A stretch of 64,000 bases of DNA from Imperialibacter sp963977595 (GCF_048007035.1 NZ_CP180355.1:4216001-4280000), one strand, 5' to 3'; counted from the first letter of the stretch, positions 42,605-52,043 are shown. Numbers and translations: made by a program. Notes: generated by a model not told the origin, from the letters alone.

Positions 42605-43270
42605 ATGACACAATTTTCTGTCAGGGTAGCGACAGCTGCCGACGTTCCGTTTGTTGAAACAATCTGCCAGCAGATAGAGGAAAGCGCTCTAAAGAGAGGT
42701 ACCGGCATCGCCAAACGTTCTCCCGAGTATATCGCTAAAAAGATGCTGGAAAATAAAGCAATTGTGGCCTTTACTAAAGGTGGAGACTGGGCCGGCTTTT
42801 GCTACATCGAAACCTGGAGCCATGGCAAGTTTGCTGCCAACTCCGGCCTGATCGTTCACCCGGATTTCCGCAAGGAGGGCCTCGCCAAGAGAATCAAAGA
42901 AAAGGCGTTCGATCATTCACGTAAAATGTTCCCGAATGCGAAGCTTTTTGGCTTAACCACCAGCTTGCCGGTGATGAAAATCAACTCCGATCTTGGCTAC
43001 GAACCCGTAGTTTATTCAGAGCTTACTGAAGACGAGGACTTTTGGAAGGGCTGCGCAAGTTGCGTGAATTACAGCATTCTGATGAGTAAGAACAGAACCA
43101 ACTGTATTTGCACCGCTATGCTTTTCGACCCAAAAGAACAGTCGGAGAAAAGGTGGAATTTCATTAAGAAATCAAAGGTTTATGAGCGTCTTGTGAGGCT
43201 CAAGCGGGCAGCTTTTCTTAAATTCACGGCCAAGAAAGCTGCTGAGCAGGTAAGCTTGCAGAGAGCTTAG
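42605..43270 (+). CDS. GNAT N-acetyltransferase heading the arginine operon (ArgA-like role)
   Basis: A 221-residue GNAT protein. The acetyl-CoA-binding segment is LIVHPDFRKEGLAKRIKEKA (motif A, Q/RxxGxG-like as RKEGLAK), preceded by the beta-strands AGFCYIETW. The C-terminal third is an extra basic helical tail with cysteines (GCASCVN, CICTAML). Bacteroidota arginine operons commonly start with such a GNAT gene. N-acylglutamate synthesis is therefore the likely role. No other candidate for ArgA or ArgJ is present. It starts 35 bases before argG. Confidence 0.75.
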   Translation: MTQFSVRVATAADVPFVETICQQIEESALKRGTGIAKRSPEYIAKKMLENKAIVAFTKGGDWAGFCYIETWSHGKFAANSGLIVHPDFRKEGLAKRIKEKAFDHSRKMFPNAKLFGLTTSLPVMKINSDLGYEPVVYSELTEDEDFWKGCASCVNYSILMSKNRTNCICTAMLFDPKEQSEKRWNFIKKSKVYERLVRLKRAAFLKFTAKKAAEQVSLQRA

Positions 43271-43305
43271 AAAATCATCGGGTAGCATCGTTCAAAATAT
43301 TACTA

Positions 43306-44499
43306 ATGAAGAAGAAAGTCTTATTGGCCTATAGTGGAGGGCTTGATACCTCCTATTGTTTGATCTATTTGCAGTCGTTGGGTTACGAGGTGCATACGGC
43401 CTTGGCCGACACGGGAGGTTTTACCAAAGAGGAGCTGGATGTGTTGGCAACAAAGGCCAACAAACTTGGAGCGGCCAGCCATCAGGTGCTCAATATTGTA
43501 GAAGAGTATTATCAGGAAGGCATCAGGTTTTTGCTGTATGGCAACGTGCTGAAAAACCAGGCTTACCCGCTATCTGTGAGTGCTGAACGGGTTTTTCAGG
43601 CCAGGGCCATTGCCAGGCTGGCTAATCAGCTGAATGTGGATGCGATTGCCCATGGTTCTACCGGCGCTGGCAACGACCAGGTTCGCTTCGACCTTGTTTT
43701 TCAGGCGCTTTGCCCGGGCAAGGAGATCATAGCACCGATAAGGGAGAAAAAACTTAGCCGGGAGGAGGAAATCCAATTCCTGAAAGAGCACAAGGTAGAT
43801 ATGAACTTCGATAAGGCTCTTTACTCAGTAAACCAGGGGCTTTGGGGTACGTCAGTAGGAGGAAAGGAAACACTTGGCTCTAACGGCTTTTTACCCGAGG
43901 AAGCTTTCCCGAGCAAGGTTACTGAGTCGGTGTCAAAGTCCATTGTCATCGAATTTGAGAAAGGGCAGCCAGTTGGATTAGATGGAAAGAAAATGAAGCC
44001 CGTGGAAGTTATTAAAGCGCTCAATGCGCTGGGAGGCAGCTATGGCATAGGAAGAGATATCCACGTGGGCGATACAATACTAGGCATAAAAGGTAGGGTT
44101 GGTTTTGAAGCACCGGCACCGGCCATTCTCATCAAAGCCCATCAGGGACTTGAGAAGCATGTGCTGAGTAAATTTCAGCTTCAGATCAAAGAACAGCAGT
44201 CGCTGTGGTACGGACAACTGATGCATGAAGGCCTTTGGCTGGATCCGGCTTGCCGCAATCTGGAGGCCTTTCTCGAAAGCTCGCAGGCAAGGGTAACGGG
44301 TAAAGTTTTCGTCGTGCTGGCTCCCTATCGTTTTCAGGTGCATGGTATCGAGTCGAAGTTTGACTTAATGAATAACCTGTTTGGTAAATATGGAGAAATG
44401 AACAGCCTTTGGTCGGCGGACGATGCGAAGGGCTTCGCCAAGATATTTGGCGTGCAACAAATGATCATTCAAAAAGTAGGGGAGCATGCCGGAGAGTAA
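43306..44499 (+). CDS. argG: Argininosuccinate synthase
   Basis: A 397-residue enzyme with the ATP pyrophosphatase loop AYSGGLDTSY (8-17) and the TGAGNDQVRF and SVNQGLWGTSVGG segments of argininosuccinate synthases. It condenses citrulline and aspartate. It overlaps argC by 14 bases and is 35 bases after the GNAT gene, consistent with one operon. Length is near the family's usual 400. Confidence 0.95.
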   Translation: MKKKVLLAYSGGLDTSYCLIYLQSLGYEVHTALADTGGFTKEELDVLATKANKLGAASHQVLNIVEEYYQEGIRFLLYGNVLKNQAYPLSVSAERVFQARAIARLANQLNVDAIAHGSTGAGNDQVRFDLVFQALCPGKEIIAPIREKKLSREEEIQFLKEHKVDMNFDKALYSVNQGLWGTSVGGKETLGSNGFLPEEAFPSKVTESVSKSIVIEFEKGQPVGLDGKKMKPVEVIKALNALGGSYGIGRDIHVGDTILGIKGRVGFEAPAPAILIKAHQGLEKHVLSKFQLQIKEQQSLWYGQLMHEGLWLDPACRNLEAFLESSQARVTGKVFVVLAPYRFQVHGIESKFDLMNNLFGKYGEMNSLWSADDAKGFAKIFGVQQMIIQKVGEHAGE

Positions 44500-45472
44500 A
44501 GAATCGAAAACAACAGCAGGTATATGGGGTGCGGCTGGCTACACTGCCGGGGAACTTGTTCGGATACTCCTTAATCATCCCAAAGTATCGCTCAGCCATT
44601 TGGTGAGTGAAAGCCAGGCTGGGTCACCTATTTCCAGTATCCATACCGATTTGTTTGGAGAGACCGACCTGGTGTTCGCTGAGAAGTTTGACAGCTGGCC
44701 TGATGTCATTTTCTTGTGTAAGGGCCATGGCGCCTCGGTCGGTTTTCTAAAAGAGCAGTCCATCCCCGAGTCAACCAAGGTGATCGACCTCAGTCATGAC
44801 TTTCGGTTATCGTCCAACCCTTTGGGTTTTGTATATGGACTTCCCGAGCTCAATGCCGATAAAGTGAAGAAAGCGAGACTGATTGCCAATCCGGGTTGTT
44901 TTGCTACAGCAATGGAATTGGCTCTGCTGCCTGCTGCTTCGGCTGGTCTGCTGAAAAGCGAAGTACATATTTCCGGCATCACAGGGTCTACAGGAGCAGG
45001 CCAGTCGCTTAGCCCGACCAGCCATTTCACATGGAGAGAAGGTAACATGTCTGCCTACAAAGTGATGGAGCACCAGCACCTGGCTGAGGTGGCTGAAACA
45101 CTTTCTTTTGCCTCGCTGGCGGAGGTTCCACCCATCAATTTTATTCCTTACCGTGGCAACTACACCAGAGGGATCATTACCACGGCTTATTTCGACTATG
45201 CTGGTGACGAGGCAAAACTTGTAAAGCAGTACACTGATTTTTACAAGAAAACGCCCTTCACACATGTCTCCTCGGTGAATCCCGATTTGAAGATGGTAGT
45301 AAACACCAACAAGTGTGTGGTATATCCAAAGAAGGTGGGCAACAAAGCGGTGGTTATTTCTATTATCGATAACCTCTTGAAAGGTGCGTCGGGTCAGGCG
45401 GTTCAAAACATGAATCTTGCTATGGGTTGGGAGGAGAGGACGGGCCTCCAGTTGAAGGGAGTGGCTTTCTAG
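44486..45472 (+). CDS. argC: N-acetyl-gamma-glutamyl-phosphate reductase
   Basis: A 328-residue protein with the NADP-binding GAAGYTAGEL (15-24), catalytic C138 in NPGCFATA, the SGITGSTGAG and HQHLAEV segments, and PHYRGN-type loop PYRGNYTRGI. It reduces N-acylglutamyl-phosphate to the semialdehyde. The usual next enzyme, the aminotransferase ArgD, is not the next gene here. Confidence 0.94.
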   Translation: MPESKESKTTAGIWGAAGYTAGELVRILLNHPKVSLSHLVSESQAGSPISSIHTDLFGETDLVFAEKFDSWPDVIFLCKGHGASVGFLKEQSIPESTKVIDLSHDFRLSSNPLGFVYGLPELNADKVKKARLIANPGCFATAMELALLPAASAGLLKSEVHISGITGSTGAGQSLSPTSHFTWREGNMSAYKVMEHQHLAEVAETLSFASLAEVPPINFIPYRGNYTRGIITTAYFDYAGDEAKLVKQYTDFYKKTPFTHVSSVNPDLKMVVNTNKCVVYPKKVGNKAVVISIIDNLLKGASGQAVQNMNLAMGWEERTGLQLKGVAF

Positions 45473-45499
45473 CAAAATAAAAAGCCTTGCAACTTCCCA

Positions 45500-45515
45500 A
45501 AAGTTTGCAAACTTT
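45500..45515. promoter_or_regulatory. 16-base perfect palindrome before the carbamoyltransferase gene
   Basis: AAAGTTTGCAAACTTT is self-complementary and ends 28 bases before the start codon at 45544. A related TTGCAACTT lies just upstream. It may be an operator for internal regulation of the operon. Confidence 0.45.
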
Positions 45516-45543
45516 CGTGACTCATAGTAAACCTACCTAAGCA

Positions 45544-46494
45544 ATGAACAATTTCTTATCCTTAGATGACGTAAGTGACCCGATGGCTTTTGCGAGAGAA
45601 GCTATTGAATTGAAGAAGAATCCATTGGCAGACATGCACCTTGGAAGAGGAAAAATGCTGGGAATGGTTTTTTTTAACTCGAGTTTAAGGACAAGAATGA
45701 GTGTGCAAAAGGCCGCCTTTAATCTTGGCATTCAAACCATGGTGCTCAACGTGGGGGGCGACTTGTGGACGCTTGAAACCCAGGATGGAGCCGTAATGAA
45801 TGGAAAGGCTGCTGAGCATATCAAGGAAGCTGTGCCGGTAATGGCTAACTATTGTGATATACTTGCCGTTCGGTGCTTTCCGGGGCTGGAGAACAGAGAT
45901 ATTGATTCTGAGGAAAAAATTTTAACCGCCTTCGCCACTAAGTCGGGGAAGCCGGTAGTTAATATGGAGTCGGCTACGCTGCATCCGCTGCAATCACTGG
46001 CTGACTTGATAACGATACTGGAGCACCAACCAAAGCCGAGGCCAAAGGTCGTGCTTTCGTGGGCACCACACATCAAACCACTCCCCCATTGTGTTTCCAA
46101 TTCGTTTTCTCAATGGATGAATAAAGCAGATGTGGAGTTTGTGATTACCCACCCAAAAGGGCTTGAGCTTGGAACGAAATATACCAAAGGTGCGGTAATA
46201 GAGCATGACCAAAAGAAGGCGTTTGAAGGGGCAGATTTTATTTATGCTAAGAATTGGTCATCATATAACGACTACGGCAAATTTATGGACGCTCCGGAAT
46301 GGATCATCGATGCTGAGAAGATGGCGTGGACAAATCAAGCCAGGTTTATGCATTGTCTGCCGGTTCGACGGAATGTGGAGGTGGCCGATGATGTGTTGGA
46401 TGGGCCACATAGTATCGTGGTGAAACAGGCAGCCAACCGGGAATTTGCTACGCAACGAGTTTTAAAGGAATTATTGAAAGAGTTAAAGCATTGA
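45544..46494 (+). CDS. argF': N-acylornithine carbamoyltransferase (acetyl- or succinyl-ornithine)
   Basis: A 316-residue transcarbamylase of the AOTCase/SOTCase branch, not classical OTCase. The carbamoyl-phosphate loop is FFNSSLRTRMS (43-53), followed by the family MNGKAAEHIKEA segment and the HCLPVRR motif. The residue homologous to Glu92 of Xanthomonas acetylornithine and Pro90 of Bacteroides succinylornithine enzymes is Ala90. Published mutagenesis, as I recall it, shows that small residues here favour succinylornithine, so succinyl specificity is a reasonable prediction. It forms N-acylcitrulline, which the M20 deacylase downstream would release. Confidence 0.9.
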   Translation: MNNFLSLDDVSDPMAFAREAIELKKNPLADMHLGRGKMLGMVFFNSSLRTRMSVQKAAFNLGIQTMVLNVGGDLWTLETQDGAVMNGKAAEHIKEAVPVMANYCDILAVRCFPGLENRDIDSEEKILTAFATKSGKPVVNMESATLHPLQSLADLITILEHQPKPRPKVVLSWAPHIKPLPHCVSNSFSQWMNKADVEFVITHPKGLELGTKYTKGAVIEHDQKKAFEGADFIYAKNWSSYNDYGKFMDAPEWIIDAEKMAWTNQARFMHCLPVRRNVEVADDVLDGPHSIVVKQAANREFATQRVLKELLKELKH

Positions 46495-46592
46495 TTTTTG
46501 TTCAATGAATCATTTTTATTTTAATGAAAATGGCAATTTTTTCACCTTTTAGGTGATAATTTATCAATATCAGATGTTTTAGGTCTAGCCAA

Positions 46593-46627
46593 TTTGCAAA
46601 AGTCTAGACTCGTTGGATTTATATTTG
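46593..46627 (+). promoter_or_regulatory. Promoter of the SusC/SusD cassette
   Basis: TTTG (46593-46596), 23-base spacer, TATATTTG (46620-46627): a match to the TTG/TAnnTTTG consensus within the allowed 17-23 spacing. It predicts a 5' leader of about 310 bases before the SusC-like start codon. Confidence 0.55.
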
Positions 46628-46943
46628 GCATTTTTGCATTTAGTAGGTTGAAAATTTCATTTTATACCGATCCGGCGATATTTTTGATATACAACAATGC
46701 TCTATTGAAGATCAACACCCACGATCGAAAAAGTAGTTAGGTAGTATATAGTACAGTATAATCCTCTTATCAGATTGGTGATTTAGTGAGCTCAAGCAGT
46801 GCACGCTTTTCAGTAGCTCCTGGATCAGGCTCAACACCCGAGCTTTAATACGCAGACATTTTAGCAGCACCCCTCGACCTCACGCCGCATTTGCGGTTCG
46901 TGCTTGAATTCTATTGATCTATCTGTAACGAAAACTGTAATCT
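46628..46943 (+). promoter_or_regulatory. Long structured leader of the SusC-like gene
   Basis: No coding frame was found in this 5' leader. It holds a series of short stems: CCTG-GAT-CAGG (46819-46829), GCTC...GAGC (46829-46843) and a stable hairpin CACG-CCGC, loop ATTT, GCGG-tt-CGTG (46881-46902) 41 bases before the ATG. Leader-based control of SusC genes is known in Bacteroides; whether it occurs here is an inference. Confidence 0.4.
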
Positions 46944-49900
46944 ATGAAAAACAATTCTACGACGTTGATGTTGGCAAGAAGTTTTCTGCTAATGTTATTC
47001 ATTAAGTGCATCTCTGTTTTTCCTGCAAGTGCTCAGGAACGCATTATCAGAGGCAAAGTGACTTCAGAAGAAGACAAGAGCGGTATTCCAGGAGTAAATA
47101 TTGTGGTCAAAGGAGCCACAACTGGCACCATTTCCGACGGTGACGGAAATTACTCGCTTGGAGTGCCAGCGAACGCTGAAACCCTGGTTTTTTCTTTTAT
47201 CGGCCTTGAAACCCAGGAAGTGGCTATCGGCTCACAATCGGTTATCGACTTAGCGATGAGCTCAGATGTAAAACAGCTTACGGAGGTAGTTGTAACTGCC
47301 TTTGGTATGGAGCGTAACAAAGCAGCGCTGGGCTATTCCATACAAAGTGTTGGAGGGGATATTGTTAGCAAAGTACCCAACCAAAATATTGTGAATAACC
47401 TTTCGGGAAGGGTGGCTGGCTTGCAAGTATCGGGGAATAGCGTGCCTGGAGGCAGTCCGGAGTTTATCATTCGTGGCTTCTCCTCGGTAAGCGGCAACAA
47501 CCAACCGTTAGTTGTCATCGATGGCGTGCCCATTCAACAAACGTCGAATAGTACATCGACAGAAAGAACAAATAACCAAAGATTTGGAGGTGGTCTTTCG
47601 GAAATTGACCCGAACAACATTGCCGAGATCAGCTTATTGAAAGGGCCAAATGCAGCGGCGCTTTATGGGTCAAGAGCTGCTAATGGTGTTATTCTTGTTA
47701 CGACCAAGAGCGGGAAGAACAATAAAGGTATCGGGGTTGATGCCAACTTCAGCACCACTTTCGAAAACCCTTTGGTAAAGCCAAAATTCCAGAACACCTA
47801 TGGAGGTGGCTACGGATATAATTCATGGTATGCGGACGGCTGGAGTGGTACTGTGGATGGCTTCAAGGGCACCCGTGGTACAGATGAAAGCTGGGGTGCA
47901 CCTATGGACGGCAGACTTGTTCGGCAGTGGTGGACCGGCACGGAGACAGCGCCACTTGTGCCGCAGCCAGACAACTGGGAACAGTGGTGGGAAACAGGAA
48001 GGACGACGGTTAGCACGGTGGCCATCTCGGGAGGTAACGATAACGGAAACTTTCGTCTGGCCATTGGCAGAACCGATCAGGATGGTATTGTCCACAATAA
48101 TAATTTTTGGAGAAATAACTTCAGGTTGAATTCAACCTATAAGTTCACTGACAAGCTTTCTATCACCACTATTGGAGAGTACATTAAATCAGGATCCGAC
48201 AACAGAAACTTTCTAAGTAACTCTACTTTCATCTGGCACCACCGGGATGTTGACTATGATAAGCTTCGCAATTATAAGGACTATGAAGATGTACATATCC
48301 AGAGAGCGGGCAATACCGAGCCGCCTAACTGGCAGCACACCTATTTCACCAATCCTTACTTCATCGAAGAGGTGCTTGTGCGGCCCAATGAAAAGGATAG
48401 GTTTCTTGGCAATATCGCATTGAACTATGAGTTCAACGAGTGGCTCAGTCTGATGGTGCGGTCGGGCACGGATATTTGGACTGATACAAGATTGAATATC
48501 ATAGCCTACGAAAGAACGAGAAACTCTTTTGGTAGAGGCTCTTACAGCGAAGAGGTGTTAAGAAGGCAGGAAACTAACTCTGACTTCATTTTCACACTGA
48601 ACAAAGATTTGACCCCCGACCTGAAGCTGACGGCACAAGCCGGAGGCGTTTCAAGGGTTAATTATTATAAGCGCAACTATTCAGAGGTTCAGCAGCTCAC
48701 CATTGACAAGGTGTACAACCTTGGAAATAATGCCTCTCCCAATATCGACGCCAGTGCTGTAGAAGAATCCCAGGTAAATAGTTTATTCGGATCGTTTCAG
48801 GTGGGATACAACAACTACCTGTTTCTTGATGTAACAGGGAGAAATGATTGGTCAAGCACCTTGCCAGCTTCTAACAATTCCTTCTTTTACCCTTCTGTGT
48901 CATTGAGTGGGGTTGTTACTGAGATGTTGGGAATAAAGAGCCCGGTGCTTTCATTTGGAAAGTTAAGAGCCAGCTGGGCGCAGGTGGGTAACGATGCTGA
49001 TCCCTATTTACTACAGCAGGTATTTAGTCCTACAGGCCTGTGGGATGGAGCTATCCCGAAATTTGCCGAAAGCAAGGAGATTGCCAACTCTAGCCTCAAG
49101 CCAGAAATTACCACGGGAATTGAGCTGGGTGCCGACTTACGCTTTCTTTCCGGCAGGATTGGTCTGGATCTGACCTATTATAATCAAACCACCCGGGATC
49201 AGATTCTTGGTGTAGATATCTCAAGAGCTTCCGGATACACCCGCAGAGTTTTGAATGCAGGAGAGATTCAAAACAAAGGAGTGGAGATTCAACTCAACGG
49301 AACACTGGTGCAAATTGCCAACAGCCTGAGATGGGATATAGGGGTTAACTTTTCAAAAAACAGAAACGAAGTAGTGGCTTTGGCTGAGGGGCTTACCTCT
49401 CTCACTTTATGGTCTGACAGAGGCGCTTCACTGGAGGCACGTGTCGGGGAGCCTTATGGCAACCTTTATGGCAACAAGTTTGCCAGGACTGATGACGGGC
49501 AGTTGCTTTACAAAAATGGCTACCCTTATAACCTCGCCGGACAGCATGTGATAGGCAATATTACGCCTGATTGGCTGGCTGGAGTGTCTAATACATTCAG
49601 CTATAAAGGTGTTGCCCTCAGCGTGCTTTTCGACATGAAGAAAGGTGGGGCACTTTACGACATGGGAGTAAGCTTGCAAAGGGTGACTGGTGTGCTGGAA
49701 GAAACCGGCGTTGGTCGTGAGGAAGGTGTGATTGGTGCTGGTGTCAAAAACATGGGGACTGAGGAGAGTCCACAGTATGTCACCAACGACGTGGTGGTTC
49801 CTGCCCGTAACTTCTACGGGTACTACAGCGGTCGCCAGTATCATGAGGCTGCAGTTTTTGATGGCACTTATGTGAAGCTTAGAGAGGCATCTTTGTCCTA

Positions 49901-50096
49901 TACCCTGCCTGCAAAATGTCTGAGCAATAACTTCCTTCAGTCAGTTTCAGTGTCGGTGGTAGGCCGCAATCTTGCTGTTCTTTTCAAAAACACGGTTCAT
50001 GCTGATCCCGAAATTAGCAGTGCAAGCCTGGGCTATAGCTACGGTCAGCTGCCCAGCACAAGAAGCATGGGTTTCAGCGTAAATGTTAAATTCTAA
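46944..50096 (+). CDS. susC: SusC/RagA-type TonB-dependent outer-membrane transporter
   Basis: A 1050-residue protein: signal peptide (about 1-30, ending ASAQE), a carboxypeptidase-regulatory-like beta domain (about 35-115; IIRGKVTSEED, PGVNIVVKG, GNYSL), a TonB-box-like TEVVVTAFG, a plug domain with IIRGFSSVSG and PLVVIDGVPI, and a large beta-barrel ending in an aromatic residue (VNVKF). It takes up large or scarce nutrients across the outer membrane with SusD. The substrate is unknown; no glycan or peptide hydrolase is beside it. The cassette lies within the arginine locus and ends in its own terminator. Confidence 0.93.
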   Translation: MKNNSTTLMLARSFLLMLFIKCISVFPASAQERIIRGKVTSEEDKSGIPGVNIVVKGATTGTISDGDGNYSLGVPANAETLVFSFIGLETQEVAIGSQSVIDLAMSSDVKQLTEVVVTAFGMERNKAALGYSIQSVGGDIVSKVPNQNIVNNLSGRVAGLQVSGNSVPGGSPEFIIRGFSSVSGNNQPLVVIDGVPIQQTSNSTSTERTNNQRFGGGLSEIDPNNIAEISLLKGPNAAALYGSRAANGVILVTTKSGKNNKGIGVDANFSTTFENPLVKPKFQNTYGGGYGYNSWYADGWSGTVDGFKGTRGTDESWGAPMDGRLVRQWWTGTETAPLVPQPDNWEQWWETGRTTVSTVAISGGNDNGNFRLAIGRTDQDGIVHNNNFWRNNFRLNSTYKFTDKLSITTIGEYIKSGSDNRNFLSNSTFIWHHRDVDYDKLRNYKDYEDVHIQRAGNTEPPNWQHTYFTNPYFIEEVLVRPNEKDRFLGNIALNYEFNEWLSLMVRSGTDIWTDTRLNIIAYERTRNSFGRGSYSEEVLRRQETNSDFIFTLNKDLTPDLKLTAQAGGVSRVNYYKRNYSEVQQLTIDKVYNLGNNASPNIDASAVEESQVNSLFGSFQVGYNNYLFLDVTGRNDWSSTLPASNNSFFYPSVSLSGVVTEMLGIKSPVLSFGKLRASWAQVGNDADPYLLQQVFSPTGLWDGAIPKFAESKEIANSSLKPEITTGIELGADLRFLSGRIGLDLTYYNQTTRDQILGVDISRASGYTRRVLNAGEIQNKGVEIQLNGTLVQIANSLRWDIGVNFSKNRNEVVALAEGLTSLTLWSDRGASLEARVGEPYGNLYGNKFARTDDGQLLYKNGYPYNLAGQHVIGNITPDWLAGVSNTFSYKGVALSVLFDMKKGGALYDMGVSLQRVTGVLEETGVGREEGVIGAGVKNMGTEESPQYVTNDVVVPARNFYGYYSGRQYHEAAVFDGTYVKLREASLSYTLPAKCLSNNFLQSVSVSVVGRNLAVLFKNTVHADPEISSASLGYSYGQLPSTRSMGFSVNVKF

Positions 50097-50107
50097 ATAG
50101 CCATACA

Positions 50108-51571
50108 ATGAAGAAATATATATCAATTACACTGAGTGTTGTGGTGCTGATACTGGCTTCATGCACTGGAGATTTTGAAGAGCTAAACACAAATCCCAAC
50201 CGGCCTGTAAGCGTTGGTGCGCAGTTTTTGTTGCCGCAGGCATTGCAAACTACCATCGATAACTACTGGGGAAATAAGACCAGAAACCAAAGGCTCAACT
50301 TTGATCATGCGATGTCGTGGGTGGGGTATATTTCCCGCAATATTTATGAAAATGAGGGAGACAATTACAATGTGCAGCCCTCGGTAAACATATCCAACTG
50401 GGAGGTTTTCTATACAGACGGGCTTATCAATTTTCAGAAGATTGTTGAAATAGCAGGGCCCGATGGCGATAAGTACAATCCCAATTACATGGGGATTGGG
50501 ATTGGTATGAAGGCATGGATATTTTCTATGTTGACGGATGTATGGGGCGCCATTCCCTATTCCGAGGCAACAAGAGGTACAGATGCAGAGGCGATTTTCT
50601 CTCCGGCCTATGACTCGCAGGAAACCGTGTACGCCGGCATTATTGCCGACCTTGAGGAAGCCAATAGCCTTCTTGACGCTTCAGGGCCAAGCGTTTCCGG
50701 CGACATTCTTTTCAATGGAAATGTAGTGATGTGGAAGAAGTTTTTCAATTCGCTTCGCTTTCGACTGTTAAACAGGCAAGCGCATATTGTGGCCGGTTCG
50801 GGGGCAATAATGCAAGCAATGCTTGATGATCCGGCTACTTATCCGATGATGGAGAGTAACGATGAAATGGCAGCCTTGACTTATGGATCACGTCCGACGA
50901 ACAATCCGTGGCATGATATCCTCATCCTTCAGGGCAGAACCGACTGGAATATGAGCAGCACACTTGTTGACAAAATGAGCGAAATGGGAGACACAAGGCT
51001 GTCGGTTTTTGCCACGCCGGGAGAGTTTGCTGAGGGTGAGATTTTGGGGACACCCAATGGGCTGCCGGGTTCTGTTGGCTCAAATTACCTGGGCTATAGT
51101 GCCATCATTAATCCAGATAATTTTGCTCAGGAAACGTCATCGGTTATCCTGATGAGCTATACCGAACTGCTGTTTTTGAAAGCAGAAGCCGCTTTGGAGG
51201 GGGACATCACGGGAGACCCTCAGATGTATTTTGACCAGGCGGTTCAAGCTTCATTTGACCAATATGATACAACCATGCCGACGGGATTTGTTGCGTCTTT
51301 AGGCCCTGTTTCAAAGGAAAATATTATCACTCAAAAGTGGGTGGCACTATTTGGTCAGGGTATAGAGGCATGGACTGAGTTGAGACGTACAGGTTTTCCA
51401 GTGCTTCCAGCGGCCGATCCAAGGGCTTTGTTTCAGAACGACGGTGTGCTTCCTACAAGGTTAGTGTATCCCTCCACTGAGTATTCACTAAATGGGGCAA
51501 ATGTTGAAGCCGGTGCTGCACTCAATGGTGGCCCCGACGACATGAAGACAACTCTCTGGTGGGTGGAATAA
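50108..51571 (+). CDS. susD: SusD/RagB-type nutrient-binding lipoprotein
   Basis: A 487-residue surface lipoprotein with lipobox in ILASC (Cys near residue 19) and the SusD-like family-2 signature TGDFEELNTNPNRP immediately after. TPR-like helices and the AALTYGSRPTNNPWH-type segment follow, and it ends GGPDDMKTTLWW, typical of this family. It would form a lid over the SusC barrel and capture substrate. It begins 11 bases after the SusC-like gene. The substrate cannot be read from sequence. Confidence 0.92.
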   Translation: MKKYISITLSVVVLILASCTGDFEELNTNPNRPVSVGAQFLLPQALQTTIDNYWGNKTRNQRLNFDHAMSWVGYISRNIYENEGDNYNVQPSVNISNWEVFYTDGLINFQKIVEIAGPDGDKYNPNYMGIGIGMKAWIFSMLTDVWGAIPYSEATRGTDAEAIFSPAYDSQETVYAGIIADLEEANSLLDASGPSVSGDILFNGNVVMWKKFFNSLRFRLLNRQAHIVAGSGAIMQAMLDDPATYPMMESNDEMAALTYGSRPTNNPWHDILILQGRTDWNMSSTLVDKMSEMGDTRLSVFATPGEFAEGEILGTPNGLPGSVGSNYLGYSAIINPDNFAQETSSVILMSYTELLFLKAEAALEGDITGDPQMYFDQAVQASFDQYDTTMPTGFVASLGPVSKENIITQKWVALFGQGIEAWTELRRTGFPVLPAADPRALFQNDGVLPTRLVYPSTEYSLNGANVEAGAALNGGPDDMKTTLWWVE

Positions 51572-51615
51572 TCTGACGTGAAAAAATGATGATAACTAAA
51601 TCAAGCGTAGAAAAG

Positions 51616-51978
51616 ATGAAAAAGATATATATAGTTGCTCAAATCTTTGTAGTGGCACTTGTTTTCTCAGCCTGTGAAAAGGAGGATGAACTTATTTTGC
51701 CAAGGGTAGCGTCGCCAGTGCTGTTGGTGACCGAGGACGGAACGGACAACGTGATGGCGTATTTTTATGAGCTTGACAAGTCCGGTATTTTGAATCAGTC
51801 AGTTGGGATTGACACAATTCCGGTTGCCGGGTTGTCTATCGAAGTTTTCGCCGCCGGAGTAGCTTTGGGGAACTTTGAAACGGGAACTGACGGAGCCATT
51901 TCAATTGACTTTACAGATACTAAGCCAAATGAATATGCTGGAGAATATAAAGGAATCGCCTTTAGAATCTTCAAATAG
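51616..51978 (+). CDS. Small accessory lipoprotein of the SusCD cassette
   Basis: A 120-residue lipoprotein (ATG at 51616; an in-frame start 30 bases upstream adds a polar lead). The lipobox is VFSACEK. The mature domain is beta-rich with an ELDKSGILNQSVGID segment and ends in AFRIFK. Small lipoproteins often close SusCD operons and may bind substrate. I do not recognise a family. A strong terminator follows. Confidence 0.6.
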   Translation: MKKIYIVAQIFVVALVFSACEKEDELILPRVASPVLLVTEDGTDNVMAYFYELDKSGILNQSVGIDTIPVAGLSIEVFAAGVALGNFETGTDGAISIDFTDTKPNEYAGEYKGIAFRIFK

Positions 51979-52012
51979 CGAAAAAGGGAACTTGTAAACT
52001 TTAGCATCCGGG

Positions 52013-52043
52013 AACCCATGAGTGAAAGCTCATGGGTTTTTTT
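52013..52043 (+). terminator. Terminator of the SusCD cassette
   Basis: AACCCATGAG, loop TGAAAG, CTCATGGGTT then a T run: a perfect 10-bp stem with strong tail. It isolates the SusCD cassette transcriptionally from argB. Confidence 0.9.
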
